Source: Segatella copri | Lineage (GTDB): Bacteria > Bacteroidota > Bacteroidia > Bacteroidales > Bacteroidaceae | NCBI RefSeq assembly: GCF_019249655.2 | Contig: NZ_CP137557.1 | Coordinates: forward strand, 340,001-404,000 | Length of the DNA stretch: 64,000 nucleotides | Reading direction: 5' to 3' | Shown here: positions 1-7,394 of the stretch, piece by piece | Position numbering within the stretch: the stretch's first letter is position 1 | Layout: each line of letters starts with the position of its first letter | Notes under the pieces: generated by a model | Seen by the model: only the letters and a program-made list of their open reading frames with translations | Databases searched by the model: none | Told to the model about the DNA's origin: nothing | Translations under genes and position numbers: made by a program

Positions 1-1062
1 GATGACGCTATATGCCAGTTTTTCCTCGTTAGGACGAAGCGAGCAGATGAAGTTGCAGAGACGCTCAGGAAGCATCGGGATGGTGCGATCTACGAGATAG
101 ACAGAAGTGGCACGCTTCACGGCTTCCTTGTCGATGATGCTGCCCTCCGTGACGTAGTGCGAAACATCTGCGATGTGAACACCCACCTGCCAGTTGCCAT
201 TCTCCAATCTCTGGATGCTCAAGGCATCGTCAAAGTCTTTGGCGTCCTTCGGGTCGATGGTGCAGGTGAACACTTTGCGGAAGTCTTCACGTTCCTTGTA
301 ATCCTGTTCGGTGATTTCGCCCGAAATCTTGTTGGCAGCATCCTCTACGTTTTTCGGATACTTGTAAGGCAGACCATACTGTGCGAGGATGGAGTTCATC
401 TCCACATCGTTGTCGCCCTTTTGGCCGAGGATGTCCACCACCTCACCGATAGGACTCTTGTTTTCTCCGTCAGGCCATTCGATGATGCGAACCACCGCCT
501 TGTCGTCGGTCTTTCCGCCCTTCACCTTTCTTCTAGGAATGATGATGTTGTGGGCGAATACATCGCTCGGTGTAACGAGGTAAGCCAGATCCTTATCCAC
601 TTTCAGTCGTCCCACGAACGTATCCTTGGCACGTTCCAGGATCTTGTTGACCTGTGCCTCCTTGATGTGATTCTTTCGGCGTGCGAGGAAGGTGAATTCC
701 ACACGGTCGCCATTGAGCGCTCCCATCGAGTTACGTTCGGAAACGAAGATAGGATTCTCCTCGCCATCCGGGATGACGGAGTTCTTACCATTCGCCTTTC
801 TTACAAACTTGCCTTCCATCACCTGGACGCTCTGGTTCAGTCTGTAAGAGTTGTCACTTACCTTAGCCAGATAGTCATCCCATGCCATTTCCTCCATGAT
901 GTCGATAGCCAGCATCTTGAGCGGATGCGTAGTGAGATGGAGGGAACGGAATATTTCTTTAAAGCTGAGCGTTTCGCCCGGCCTTTGGGCAAAGAATTCC
1001 TGCAGAATCTCGGTGAGCTGCGCCTTGTTCATTCTCTTGCCGCCTTTTTTACCTTTTCCCAT
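1..1062 (-). CDS. rnr: Ribonuclease R, N-terminal part (runs off window start)
   Basis: 3'-5' exoribonuclease of the RNase II/RNB family that degrades structured RNA in the cytoplasm. The minus strand is open from ATG at 1062 to the window edge (354 codons visible). The N-terminus is Lys/Gly rich (MGKGKKGGKR), followed by a winged-helix-like region (about residues 10-70), cold-shock/OB regions, and the start of the RNB domain with the catalytic acidic motif DPKDAKDFDDAL near residue 275, then HIADVSHYV and DRTIPMLPERLCN. These are diagnostic of RNase R. The C-terminal RNB and S1 parts lie outside the window. The neighbouring Na/Pi transporter is divergent. Confidence 0.93.
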   Translation of the reverse strand, partial: MGKGKKGGKRMNKAQLTEILQEFFAQRPGETLSFKEIFRSLHLTTHPLKMLAIDIMEEMAWDDYLAKVSDNSYRLNQSVQVMEGKFVRKANGKNSVIPDGEENPIFVSERNSMGALNGDRVEFTFLARRKNHIKEAQVNKILERAKDTFVGRLKVDKDLAYLVTPSDVFAHNIIIPRRKVKGGKTDDKAVVRIIEWPDGENKSPIGEVVDILGQKGDNDVEMNSILAQYGLPYKYPKNVEDAANKISGEITEQDYKEREDFRKVFTCTIDPKDAKDFDDALSIQRLENGNWQVGVHIADVSHYVTEGSIIDKEAVKRATSVYLVDRTIPMLPERLCNFICSLRPNEEKLAYSVI

Positions 1063-1300
1063 AATGATGTCTGTTATATGACTGTTAATAGTTTTATAAG
1101 GCAAAGAAACAAAAAAAAATGGAGACTACAAAGTTTATTGGCAACTTTTTTTGTTTTTTATCAAATATGTAACATTATCGGCTGCAAAATCCGCCTTTTT
1201 CTCCTTTTTTCAGAGTAGATGAAGCGTAGAGGAAAGGTGTATGCTTCTTCTTTTCGACAGCGATGTTTCTGCTTCTTTTGGGGGTTGGGAACGCCTTTGA

Positions 1301-1322
1301 TGTTACAATGCTGTTACAATTT
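1301..1322 (+). promoter_or_regulatory. Possible Pho-box-like direct repeats
   Basis: TGTTACAATGC at 1301-1311 is followed at once by TGTTACAATTT at 1312-1322, so TGTTACA recurs with an 11-bp period. That is the architecture of PhoB-binding boxes (two 11-bp direct repeats). The pair ends 43 bp before the -7 box of a phosphate-related transporter with a PhoU domain. PhoB control is inferred from spacing and context; the sequence is not the E. coli consensus. Confidence 0.45.
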
Positions 1323-1365
1323 GAAATATCCGTCACAGATATTTCGTAATCAGCGGATTTCTTAT

Positions 1366-1373
1366 TATATTTG
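1366..1373 (+). promoter_or_regulatory. -7 promoter element of Na/Pi transporter
   Basis: TATATTTG matches the Bacteroidetes -7 consensus TAnnTTTG, 41 bp before the start codon at 1415. No convincing TTTG -33 element is seen, which fits a promoter that needs an activator. Confidence 0.6.
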
Positions 1374-1414
1374 CAACCGAAACGTAACAAACATTTCCAC
1401 AAATACAATTAATT

Positions 1415-3124
1415 ATGGATACAAGTCAATATCTTGTGATTTTTTTTCAGATTCTCGGTTCTCTGGCGTTGCTCATCTATGGTATGAAGGTGATGAGTGA
1501 GGCCTTGCAGAAGATGGCAGGATCTCAGTTGCGCCACATTTTAGGAGCGATGACTACCAACCGGTTTACGGGAATGCTTACCGGTACCTTTATTACCTGT
1601 GCCGTTCAGAGTTCCTCTGCAACCACCGTCATGACGGTTTCTTTCGTGAATGCGGGTTTGCTCACCTTGGCACAGGCCATTTCCGTGATTATGGGTGCCA
1701 ACATCGGTACCACCTTTACGGCATGGATTATGTCGCTGGGTTATAATGTAGATTTAACCATTGTCGTGTTCCCGGCGTTCTTCCTCGGCATCATGCTGAT
1801 ATATAGCAAGAAGCGCCGTTATTTCGGAGATTTCCTCTTTGGTATCGCCTTCCTCTTCTTCTCGCTCGTATTGTTGAGCAGTGCGGGTAAGGCACTCGAC
1901 CTGGAGCATAATCCGGCAGTTATCGACTTCTTCGGTTCCTTCGATACGAAGAGCCATTTCACCATCGTGGTCTTCCTGCTGATAGGTACGCTTATCACCT
2001 GCATCGTGCAGAGTTCGGCAGCGGTGATGGCCATCACCATCCTGCTCTGTTCTACGGGCGTACTCCCTATCTATCTGGGTATTGCCCTGGTGATGGGTGA
2101 GAACATCGGAACCACAGCCACTGCCAATCTTGCAGCCTTGGGTGCCAATGCACAGGCCCGCCGTGCCGCCCTGGCGCATCTGGTGTTCAATGTGTTTGGT
2201 GTAATCTGGGTTCTCTGCCTGTTTTATCCTTTTGTAGATTTCGTCTGCTCTATTGTGGGTTATGATCCTAATGGCAGTATGTCGGCAGCCCAGAAGGCTA
2301 CTCTGTTGCCTATCGTTCTGGCGATGTTCCACACCTGCTTCAATGTATGCAATACGGGTGTACTCATCTGGTTTATCCCGCAGTTGGAAAAGGTGGTTTG
2401 CCAGCTTATCAAGCCTAAGGCAGACAAGGAGGATGAGGATTTCCGCCTGCGCTTTATCCAGTCGGGTATCATGAAGACACCGGAGCTTTCGGTCTTCGAG
2501 GCACAGAAGGAGATTGGCAGTTTCGGCGAGCGCATCCACCGTATGTTCAGTATGGTGAACGAGTTGCTGGATACCCAGGATGCCAAGACATTCGATAAGC
2601 TATATGAGCGCATCGAGAAGTACGAGGGTATTTCTGATAATATGGAGATAGAGATAGCCAAGTATCTCGACCAGGTGAGCGATGCTCATCTCAGCGATGA
2701 TACCAAGGCGAAGATCCGTTCGATGTTGCGTGCTATTTCTGAGATAGAGAGTATTGGTGACAGCTGCTACAATCTTGCCCGCACCATCAAGCGCAAGGGA
2801 GAGAACAAGGAAGAGTTCACGGCAAAGCAGAATGAGAATATCCATCAGATGTTTAAGCTGGTAGATGAGTCATTGACCCAGATGAACTATATGTTTGCCC
2901 ACGATCGCCAGAGTATCAACATGAACCATACCTATAATATTGAGACGGAAATCAACAACTTCCGTACGCAGTTGAGAAACCAGAATCTGGACGATGTGGA
3001 TAACCATCTCTACACCTACGGCGTAGGCACCCTGTATATGGATATCATTCAGGAGTGCGAGAAGCTCGGCGACTACGTGGTAAACGTGGCCGAGGCACGT
3101 ATGGGAACGAGAGCATCGGCATAA
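1415..3124 (+). CDS. Na/Pi cotransporter family protein with PhoU-like domain
   Basis: Inner-membrane protein of the NptA/YjbB type, taken to move phosphate with sodium. It has two Na/Pi-cotransporter repeats, each with the family's QSS signature: CAVQSSSATTVMT near residue 68 and CIVQSSAAVMAIT near 197. At least eight hydrophobic segments fill residues 1-320. A long soluble helical C-terminus (about 340-560) looks like PhoU. At 569 residues it has the normal length for the two-part family. ATG at 1415 follows a Bacteroidetes promoter. The direct repeats at 1301-1322 suggest phosphate control. YjbB-like members can export phosphate instead of importing it; the sequence does not settle the direction. 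Confidence 0.9.
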   Translation: MDTSQYLVIFFQILGSLALLIYGMKVMSEALQKMAGSQLRHILGAMTTNRFTGMLTGTFITCAVQSSSATTVMTVSFVNAGLLTLAQAISVIMGANIGTTFTAWIMSLGYNVDLTIVVFPAFFLGIMLIYSKKRRYFGDFLFGIAFLFFSLVLLSSAGKALDLEHNPAVIDFFGSFDTKSHFTIVVFLLIGTLITCIVQSSAAVMAITILLCSTGVLPIYLGIALVMGENIGTTATANLAALGANAQARRAALAHLVFNVFGVIWVLCLFYPFVDFVCSIVGYDPNGSMSAAQKATLLPIVLAMFHTCFNVCNTGVLIWFIPQLEKVVCQLIKPKADKEDEDFRLRFIQSGIMKTPELSVFEAQKEIGSFGERIHRMFSMVNELLDTQDAKTFDKLYERIEKYEGISDNMEIEIAKYLDQVSDAHLSDDTKAKIRSMLRAISEIESIGDSCYNLARTIKRKGENKEEFTAKQNENIHQMFKLVDESLTQMNYMFAHDRQSINMNHTYNIETEINNFRTQLRNQNLDDVDNHLYTYGVGTLYMDIIQECEKLGDYVVNVAEARMGTRASA

Positions 3125-3163
3125 TCGGCATTTCGATATAAGACAAAAAAGCCAAAAGGCAAT

Positions 3164-3210
3164 AAAAGCAGAAGAGGAGACATCGGTTGATGCCTCCTCT
3201 TTCAGCTTTT
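3164..3210 (+). terminator. Terminator hairpin after transporter
   Basis: AAAAGC..AGAGGAG pairs with CTCCTCT..GCTTTT around a loop of about 15 nt. It lies just after the transporter stop, between two convergent genes. Confidence 0.5.
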
Positions 3211-3255
3211 GTACTTTGATAATCTCTTTCAGTTTTTATACTTTGATAATCTCTG
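3202..3255. repeat. 27-bp tandem duplication
   Basis: Two adjacent 27-bp units (3202-3228 and 3229-3255) share TACTTTGATAATCTCT or ACTTTGATAATCTCT and differ at three positions. They lie between convergent genes and have no evident function. Confidence 0.6.
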
Positions 3256-3286
3256 GCTTTCTTTCTACCTGATGGTAGAAATCTAT

Positions 3287-3985
3287 TTATTTCTCCAGTA
3301 TTTCAGTCAGTTCCTTCATTCCCTCAGAAGCCCCCTTCATGATGTGTTGAATCTTGTAGTATCCATTGGTGTTCACGGCACCTGGGTCTATCAGATAGAT
3401 AGGGATATGAGGCTTGGTGTATGAAATCAGGCCTGCGGCAGGATACACATTGAGTGAGGTGCCGATGATGACGAAGATGTCGGCTTGCTGCACCGCTTCG
3501 GCAGCAGGTTCTATCATCGGAACGCTCTCGCCGAAGAAGACGATGAACGGGCGCAGCAAACTGCCATCGCCAGCCTTGGTGCCAGGTTCCACCTCGCAGT
3601 CATCCTCTGGCAATTCCTTCACGTAGCGATAGTCGTAAGGGTCGCGTGAAGAGCATACCTTAGAGAGTTCTCCATGCAGATGGATCACGTTCTTGGAGCC
3701 CGCCTTCTCGTGCAGGTTATCCACGTTCTGCGTAATCACCGTCACGTCGAAATCCTTCTCCAGTTCCTTGATAAGCAGATGTCCCTCGTTGGGTTGAGCG
3801 GCATAGAGCTTATGGCGCAACATATTGTAGAAGTTAGTCACTAGGGTAGGGTCAGCCTCCCATCCCTCATGGGTTGCTATCTGTTCCACAGGATAGTTTT
3901 CCCACAATCCATCATTGCCACGGAAAGTTTTGAAACCACTCTCCACAGACATACCAGCGCCGGTTAAAAATACGAGTTTCTTCAT
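3287..3985 (-). CDS. Sir2-family NAD-dependent protein deacylase
   Basis: Sirtuin (CobB-like) that removes acyl groups from lysines using NAD in the cytoplasm. Visible motifs in order: GAGMSVESGFKTFRG (NAD binding, residue 9), TQNVDNLHEKAGS (about 99), catalytic His in HLHGEL, LRPFIVFFGESVP, and GTSLNVYPAAG. Length is normal at 232 residues. The zinc module is odd. Canonical members carry two CxxC pairs, but only two cysteines remain (SKVCSS and DDCEV), so zinc is probably not bound in the usual way. TAAATTTG at 4038-4045 (minus strand) is a suitable -7 box. Desuccinylase or deacetylase specificity cannot be read. Confidence 0.9.
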   Translation of the reverse strand: MKKLVFLTGAGMSVESGFKTFRGNDGLWENYPVEQIATHEGWEADPTLVTNFYNMLRHKLYAAQPNEGHLLIKELEKDFDVTVITQNVDNLHEKAGSKNVIHLHGELSKVCSSRDPYDYRYVKELPEDDCEVEPGTKAGDGSLLRPFIVFFGESVPMIEPAAEAVQQADIFVIIGTSLNVYPAAGLISYTKPHIPIYLIDPGAVNTNGYYKIQHIMKGASEGMKELTEILEK

Positions 3986-4088
3986 CTTATCACGTTTTAT
4001 TTATTCATATTTTCTTAATCTTTCTATTAAGAATGCACAAATTTACAATTTTTTCTTTAAATAGCATCGTTTTCAGCAAGAAAAATGT

Positions 4089-4096
4089 TATCTTTG
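4089..4096 (+). promoter_or_regulatory. -7 element for the FKBP gene cluster
   Basis: TATCTTTG fits TAnnTTTG and lies 63 bp before the first FKBP start. A TTTTC stretch about 20 bp upstream could serve as a weak -33 element. Confidence 0.6.
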
Positions 4097-4159
4097 CACT
4101 CGTTTTAAGGACAATAAGTATAAAATATAGAATATTAAACAAAGTTATAAGATAAATTT

Positions 4160-4762
4160 ATGGATAAAGTAAGTTATGCTTTAGGCATTGGCATCGGTCG
4201 CCAGTTGGCTTCTATGGGTGCAGAGAGTTTGAACATTGATGATTTTGCACAGGCTGTAAAGGATGCGATTGCCGGTAAGCTCCAGCTTGACGAGCAGGAG
4301 GCTCAGGAGTTGGTACAGAACTTCTTCGCAGAGCAGGAGGCTAAGGCTCAGGCTGCCGCTGCCGAGAAGGGTAAGGTTGCCAAGGAGGCTGGTGAGAAGT
4401 TCCTTGCCGAGAACGGCAAGAAGGATGGTGTTATCACTACTAAGAGCGGTTTGCAGTATCAGATTTTGCGCGAGGGTAATGGTAAGGCTCCTAAGGCTAC
4501 CGACCAGGTGGAGTGCCACTACGAGGGTACACTCATCGATGGTACTAAGTTTGATAGCTCATACGACCGTGGTCAGACAGCTACCTTCCCATTGAACCAG
4601 GTAATCGCTGGTTGGACCGAGGGTCTTCAGTTGATGACCGAGGGTGCGAAGTATCGTTTCTTCATCCCTTATCAGTTGGGTTACGGCGAGCGTGGTGCAG
4701 GTGCATCTATCCCTCCATTCTCAGCATTGATTTTCGATGTAGAGCTCGTTGCCGTGAAGTAA
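4160..4762 (+). CDS. FKBP-type peptidyl-prolyl isomerase, cytoplasmic form
   Basis: Catalyses cis-trans isomerization of X-Pro bonds. The 200-residue protein has an N-terminal FKBP_N (Mip/FkpA-like) helical dimerization region (about 1-85), then the FKBP domain from about 95: TKSGLQYQIL, ATDQVECHYEGTLIDGTKFDSS, NQVIAGWTEGLQLM, and the C-terminal YGERGAGASIPPFSALIFDVELV. It has no signal peptide, unlike the next two genes, so it is probably cytoplasmic. It is the first of three related FKBP genes on the same strand, spaced 72 and 40 bp apart. Confidence 0.93.
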   Translation: MDKVSYALGIGIGRQLASMGAESLNIDDFAQAVKDAIAGKLQLDEQEAQELVQNFFAEQEAKAQAAAAEKGKVAKEAGEKFLAENGKKDGVITTKSGLQYQILREGNGKAPKATDQVECHYEGTLIDGTKFDSSYDRGQTATFPLNQVIAGWTEGLQLMTEGAKYRFFIPYQLGYGERGAGASIPPFSALIFDVELVAVK

Positions 4763-4834
4763 TTCTCACGGATGAGACGTATATAATATAGACGCATATA
4801 TAAGAGAACAAAGAATATAAACATAACAGAAAAG

Positions 4835-5710
4835 ATGAAAAAGTTATTTTTCGGAGCCCTCGTGGCTTGTGTTGCCGCTACATTCGTAGCTTGTGGCAAT
4901 TCTACTCCAAAGGCAGACCTCAAGAACGATGTTGATACAATGAGCTATGCTATGGGTATGTCTCAGACTCAGGGTCTGAAGGAGTTTATGGTAGAGCGCA
5001 TGGGCGTGGATACCGCTTACATGGATGATTTTATCAAGGGTCTTAACGACGGTGCCAACGCTGGTGACGACAAGAAGAAGGCTGCTTACTACGCAGGTAT
5101 CCAGATTGGTCAGCAGATTTCTAACCAGATGGTAAAGGGTATCAACCACGAGGTATTCGGTGACGACTCAACCAAGACTATCTCTTTGAAGAACTTCATG
5201 GCAGGTTTCATCACCGGTACTACTGGCAAGAAAGGCTTGATGACCGTAGAGCAGGCTGCTCAGGTGGCACAGGCTAAGATGATGGCCATCAAGGCTAAGA
5301 ACATGGAGAAGGAATATGGTCCTAACAAGGTGGCTGGTGAGAAGTTCCTCGCTGCCAACAAGAAGAAGCCAGGAGTGGTAACTCTTCCTTCAGGTGTTCA
5401 GTATAAGGTAATCAAGGAGGGTAACGGCCCTATGCCAAAGGATACATCTATGGTAAAGGTTAACTACGAGGGTAAGACTATCGACGGTAAGGTATTCGAT
5501 TCATCTTTCAAGCGTGGTCAGGCTGTAGATCTCCGTGCTAACCAGGTTATCAAGGGTTGGACCGAGGCTTTGGTTCACATGCCAGCAGGTTCTGTTTGGG
5601 AGGTTTACATCCCTCAGCAGTTGGCTTACGGTGAGCGCGAGCAGGGTCAGATCAAGCCATTCTCAGTATTGATCTTCAAGATTGAGTTGATTTCTGTAGG
5701 TGGCAAGTAA
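4835..5710 (+). CDS. FKBP-type peptidyl-prolyl isomerase, probable lipoprotein
   Basis: Second FKBP gene of the row. A lipoprotein-like signal (MKKLFFGALVACVAATFVAC) puts the lipidated Cys at residue 20, so the protein is likely periplasmic and membrane-anchored. An FKBP_N helical region covers about 30-165, with the catalytic domain from about 180: PSGVQYKVIKEGNG, VKVNYEGKTIDGKVFDSS, IKGWTEALVHMP, YGEREQGQIKPFSVLIFKIEL. It differs from the first copy by a longer N-terminal domain. Co-transcription with its neighbours is inferred from spacing. Confidence 0.92.
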   Translation: MKKLFFGALVACVAATFVACGNSTPKADLKNDVDTMSYAMGMSQTQGLKEFMVERMGVDTAYMDDFIKGLNDGANAGDDKKKAAYYAGIQIGQQISNQMVKGINHEVFGDDSTKTISLKNFMAGFITGTTGKKGLMTVEQAAQVAQAKMMAIKAKNMEKEYGPNKVAGEKFLAANKKKPGVVTLPSGVQYKVIKEGNGPMPKDTSMVKVNYEGKTIDGKVFDSSFKRGQAVDLRANQVIKGWTEALVHMPAGSVWEVYIPQQLAYGEREQGQIKPFSVLIFKIELISVGGK

Positions 5711-5750
5711 TTTTTGTGGGAACTCATTTTGAGTAGAGGACTTATAAGAA

Positions 5751-6725
5751 ATGAAGAAATATTTAATGACAGCACTCGTCCTCGTGGCGAGTGCTTCTTT
5801 GTTTACTGTTAGTGCAGCAAAGAAGAAAAAGAATGTAAAGAAGGTAACTCCTGTGGTTCTTGCCACAGAGAGCGATTCGTTGAGTTATGCAGCTGGTGTT
5901 CATGCCACACGTGGCTTGATTCCATTCATCCAGCAGAGTTATCAGGTAGATACTGCTTACATGGCAGATTTCATCCGCGGTTACGAGGAGGCTATCGCCA
6001 AGGCTAATACTCCTCAGGGCACTGCCTACATCGTGGGTATGCAGATTGCGCAGATGGTGAACCAGCGCATCCTGCCTGGAACCCGTGAGGAATTGAAGAG
6101 TGCCAAGGATTCTATCGATGCAGCGATGTTCAGCCGTGGTTTCGTGGCAGCTCTTGCCAATGATACTACCCTCTTCACAGAGAAGAAGGCAGGCGAGTTC
6201 AAGACTCAGATCTTGGCGGGCGCTGGCGAGAAGTTCCTTGCCGAGAATGCCAAGAAGCCTGGTGTAAAGGTGTTGCCTAGCGGATTGCAGTATAAGGTAA
6301 TCAAGGCTGGCCAGGGCGAGGTGCCTAAGGCTACCGATGAGGTGGAGGTTATCTACGAGGGCCGTCTCATTGATGGTACCGTATTCGATGCAACCTCTAA
6401 GCATGGCGGTGCCAAGACCGATAAGTTCCGTGCCGGCAATCTGATCAAGGGTTGGACCGAGGCGCTCACTACCATGCCTGTAGGCAGCAAGTGGCAGCTC
6501 TACATCCCTTATAAGTTGGCTTACGGCGAGCGTCAGGCAGGTCAGATTCCTCCATACTCTACTTTGGTCTTCGACCTTGAGCTTGTCAGCATCGTAAAGC
6601 CTGAGGTTAAGGCTGAGCCTGCTGGCGAGTTGAAGGAAAATGTAGCCGTAGGAGCAGAGAAGAAGGTGGCAAAAACTTCAGCTAAGTCTGCTGCTAAGAA
6701 AGCTGGCTCTAAGAAGAGAAAGTAA
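5751..6725 (+). CDS. FKBP-type peptidyl-prolyl isomerase, periplasmic with Lys/Ala tail
   Basis: Third FKBP gene. A signal peptide (MKKYLMTALVLVASASLFTV, cleavage near SAA) is followed directly by a basic run (KKKKNVKKV). An FKBP_N-like region covers about 40-165 and the isomerase domain about 170-280: PSGLQYKVIKAGQG, DEVEVIYEGRLIDGTVFDA, NLIKGWTEALTTMPVG, YGERQAGQIPPYSTLVFDLEL. A 45-residue Ala/Lys-rich tail follows (VAKTSAKSAAKKAGSKKRK), which the other two copies lack and which could bind anionic surfaces. A strong terminator follows at 6774-6825, so the row ends here. Confidence 0.92.
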   Translation: MKKYLMTALVLVASASLFTVSAAKKKKNVKKVTPVVLATESDSLSYAAGVHATRGLIPFIQQSYQVDTAYMADFIRGYEEAIAKANTPQGTAYIVGMQIAQMVNQRILPGTREELKSAKDSIDAAMFSRGFVAALANDTTLFTEKKAGEFKTQILAGAGEKFLAENAKKPGVKVLPSGLQYKVIKAGQGEVPKATDEVEVIYEGRLIDGTVFDATSKHGGAKTDKFRAGNLIKGWTEALTTMPVGSKWQLYIPYKLAYGERQAGQIPPYSTLVFDLELVSIVKPEVKAEPAGELKENVAVGAEKKVAKTSAKSAAKKAGSKKRK

Positions 6726-6773
6726 TGGTCTTTTAGAAGAGAAAAACTGATTTTTTGGTTAAAATCAGTATAA

Positions 6774-6825
6774 AAAACAACAAAATGCACGGATATTGCA
6801 AAATATTCGTGCATTTTGTTGTTTG
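6774..6825. terminator. Long terminator hairpin with GCAA loop
   Basis: The arms AACAAAATGCACG and CGTGCATTTTGTT pair perfectly. The stem continues inward with GATATT/AATATT (one G-U pair) and closes on GCAA at 6797-6802, a GNRA-type tetraloop. The outer part adds AAACAAC/GTTGTTT. The T-rich 3' side fits an intrinsic terminator for the FKBP genes. Confidence 0.85.
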
Positions 6826-6841
6826 TTTCGATAGTTTTTAT

Positions 6842-6849
6842 TAATTTTG
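6842..6849 (+). promoter_or_regulatory. -7 element for Lrp gene
   Basis: TAATTTTG fits TAnnTTTG and lies 53 bp upstream of the regulator's ATG, just after the FKBP terminator. Confidence 0.5.
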
Positions 6850-6901
6850 CTATCTGGTATAGAAATACCTTAAAATAGCAAACATAATAATAGAAAAAGA
6901 A

Positions 6902-7369
6902 ATGGAAAAAATAGACAATCTTGACAGAAAGATTCTCGGCATCCTTTCAAAGAATGCCCGTATTCCTTTTAAGGACGTAGCCGCTGAATGCGGAGTTTCT
7001 CGTGCAGCCATCCATCAGCGTGTACAGCACTTGATGGAGGATGGTTTCATCACAGGTAGCGGTTTCGATGTAAACCCTAAGAGCCTGGGTTATTCCACCT
7101 GCACATACGTGGGACTTAACCTGGAACGTGGTAATATGTATAAGAAGGTGGTAGAAAGACTGCAGAATATTCCTGAGATTGTGGAGTGTCACTTCACAAC
7201 CGGTTCTTACACCATGCTTCTTAAACTGTATGCCCGCGACAACGAGCAGCTCATGGACCTGCTCAACAACAAGCTCCAGGCTATCCCGGGAGTAGTTTCT
7301 ACCGAAACTCTCATCTCGCTTGAGCAGAGTATCAAGCGCGAGGTGCCTGTTCTTTTGGAGGAAGAGTAA
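6902..7369 (+). CDS. Lrp/AsnC-family transcriptional regulator
   Basis: DNA-binding regulator, usually amino-acid responsive. The 155 residues contain an N-terminal winged HTH (DRKILGILSKNARIPFKDVA, then CGVSRAAIHQRVQHL) and a C-terminal RAM/AsnC ligand-binding domain (about 65-150: YSTCTYVGLNLERG, VVECHFTTGSYTMLLKLYA). Length and layout are typical. The hydrolase gene starts 25 bp downstream, so the two may share a transcript; the regulator could control peptide or amino-acid catabolism. That link is inferred. Confidence 0.92.
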   Translation: MEKIDNLDRKILGILSKNARIPFKDVAAECGVSRAAIHQRVQHLMEDGFITGSGFDVNPKSLGYSTCTYVGLNLERGNMYKKVVERLQNIPEIVECHFTTGSYTMLLKLYARDNEQLMDLLNNKLQAIPGVVSTETLISLEQSIKREVPVLLEEE

Positions 7370-7394
7370 TTTTTTTGTATTTAGAAATAAACAA

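Larger units (their letters stand above)
1063..1414. other. Divergent intergenic region rnr / Na-Pi transporter
   Basis: This 352-bp gap holds A/T runs next to rnr, two 11-bp direct repeats (1301-1322, listed separately), a perfect 8-bp inverted repeat GAAATATC...GATATTTC at about 1323-1345, and the transporter's -7 box. No ORF in it looks like a real gene. Confidence 0.6.

Noticed and set aside
157..1218. A 353-codon plus-strand frame at the window start
   Set aside because: It is the shadow of rnr, which runs off the window edge on the minus strand.
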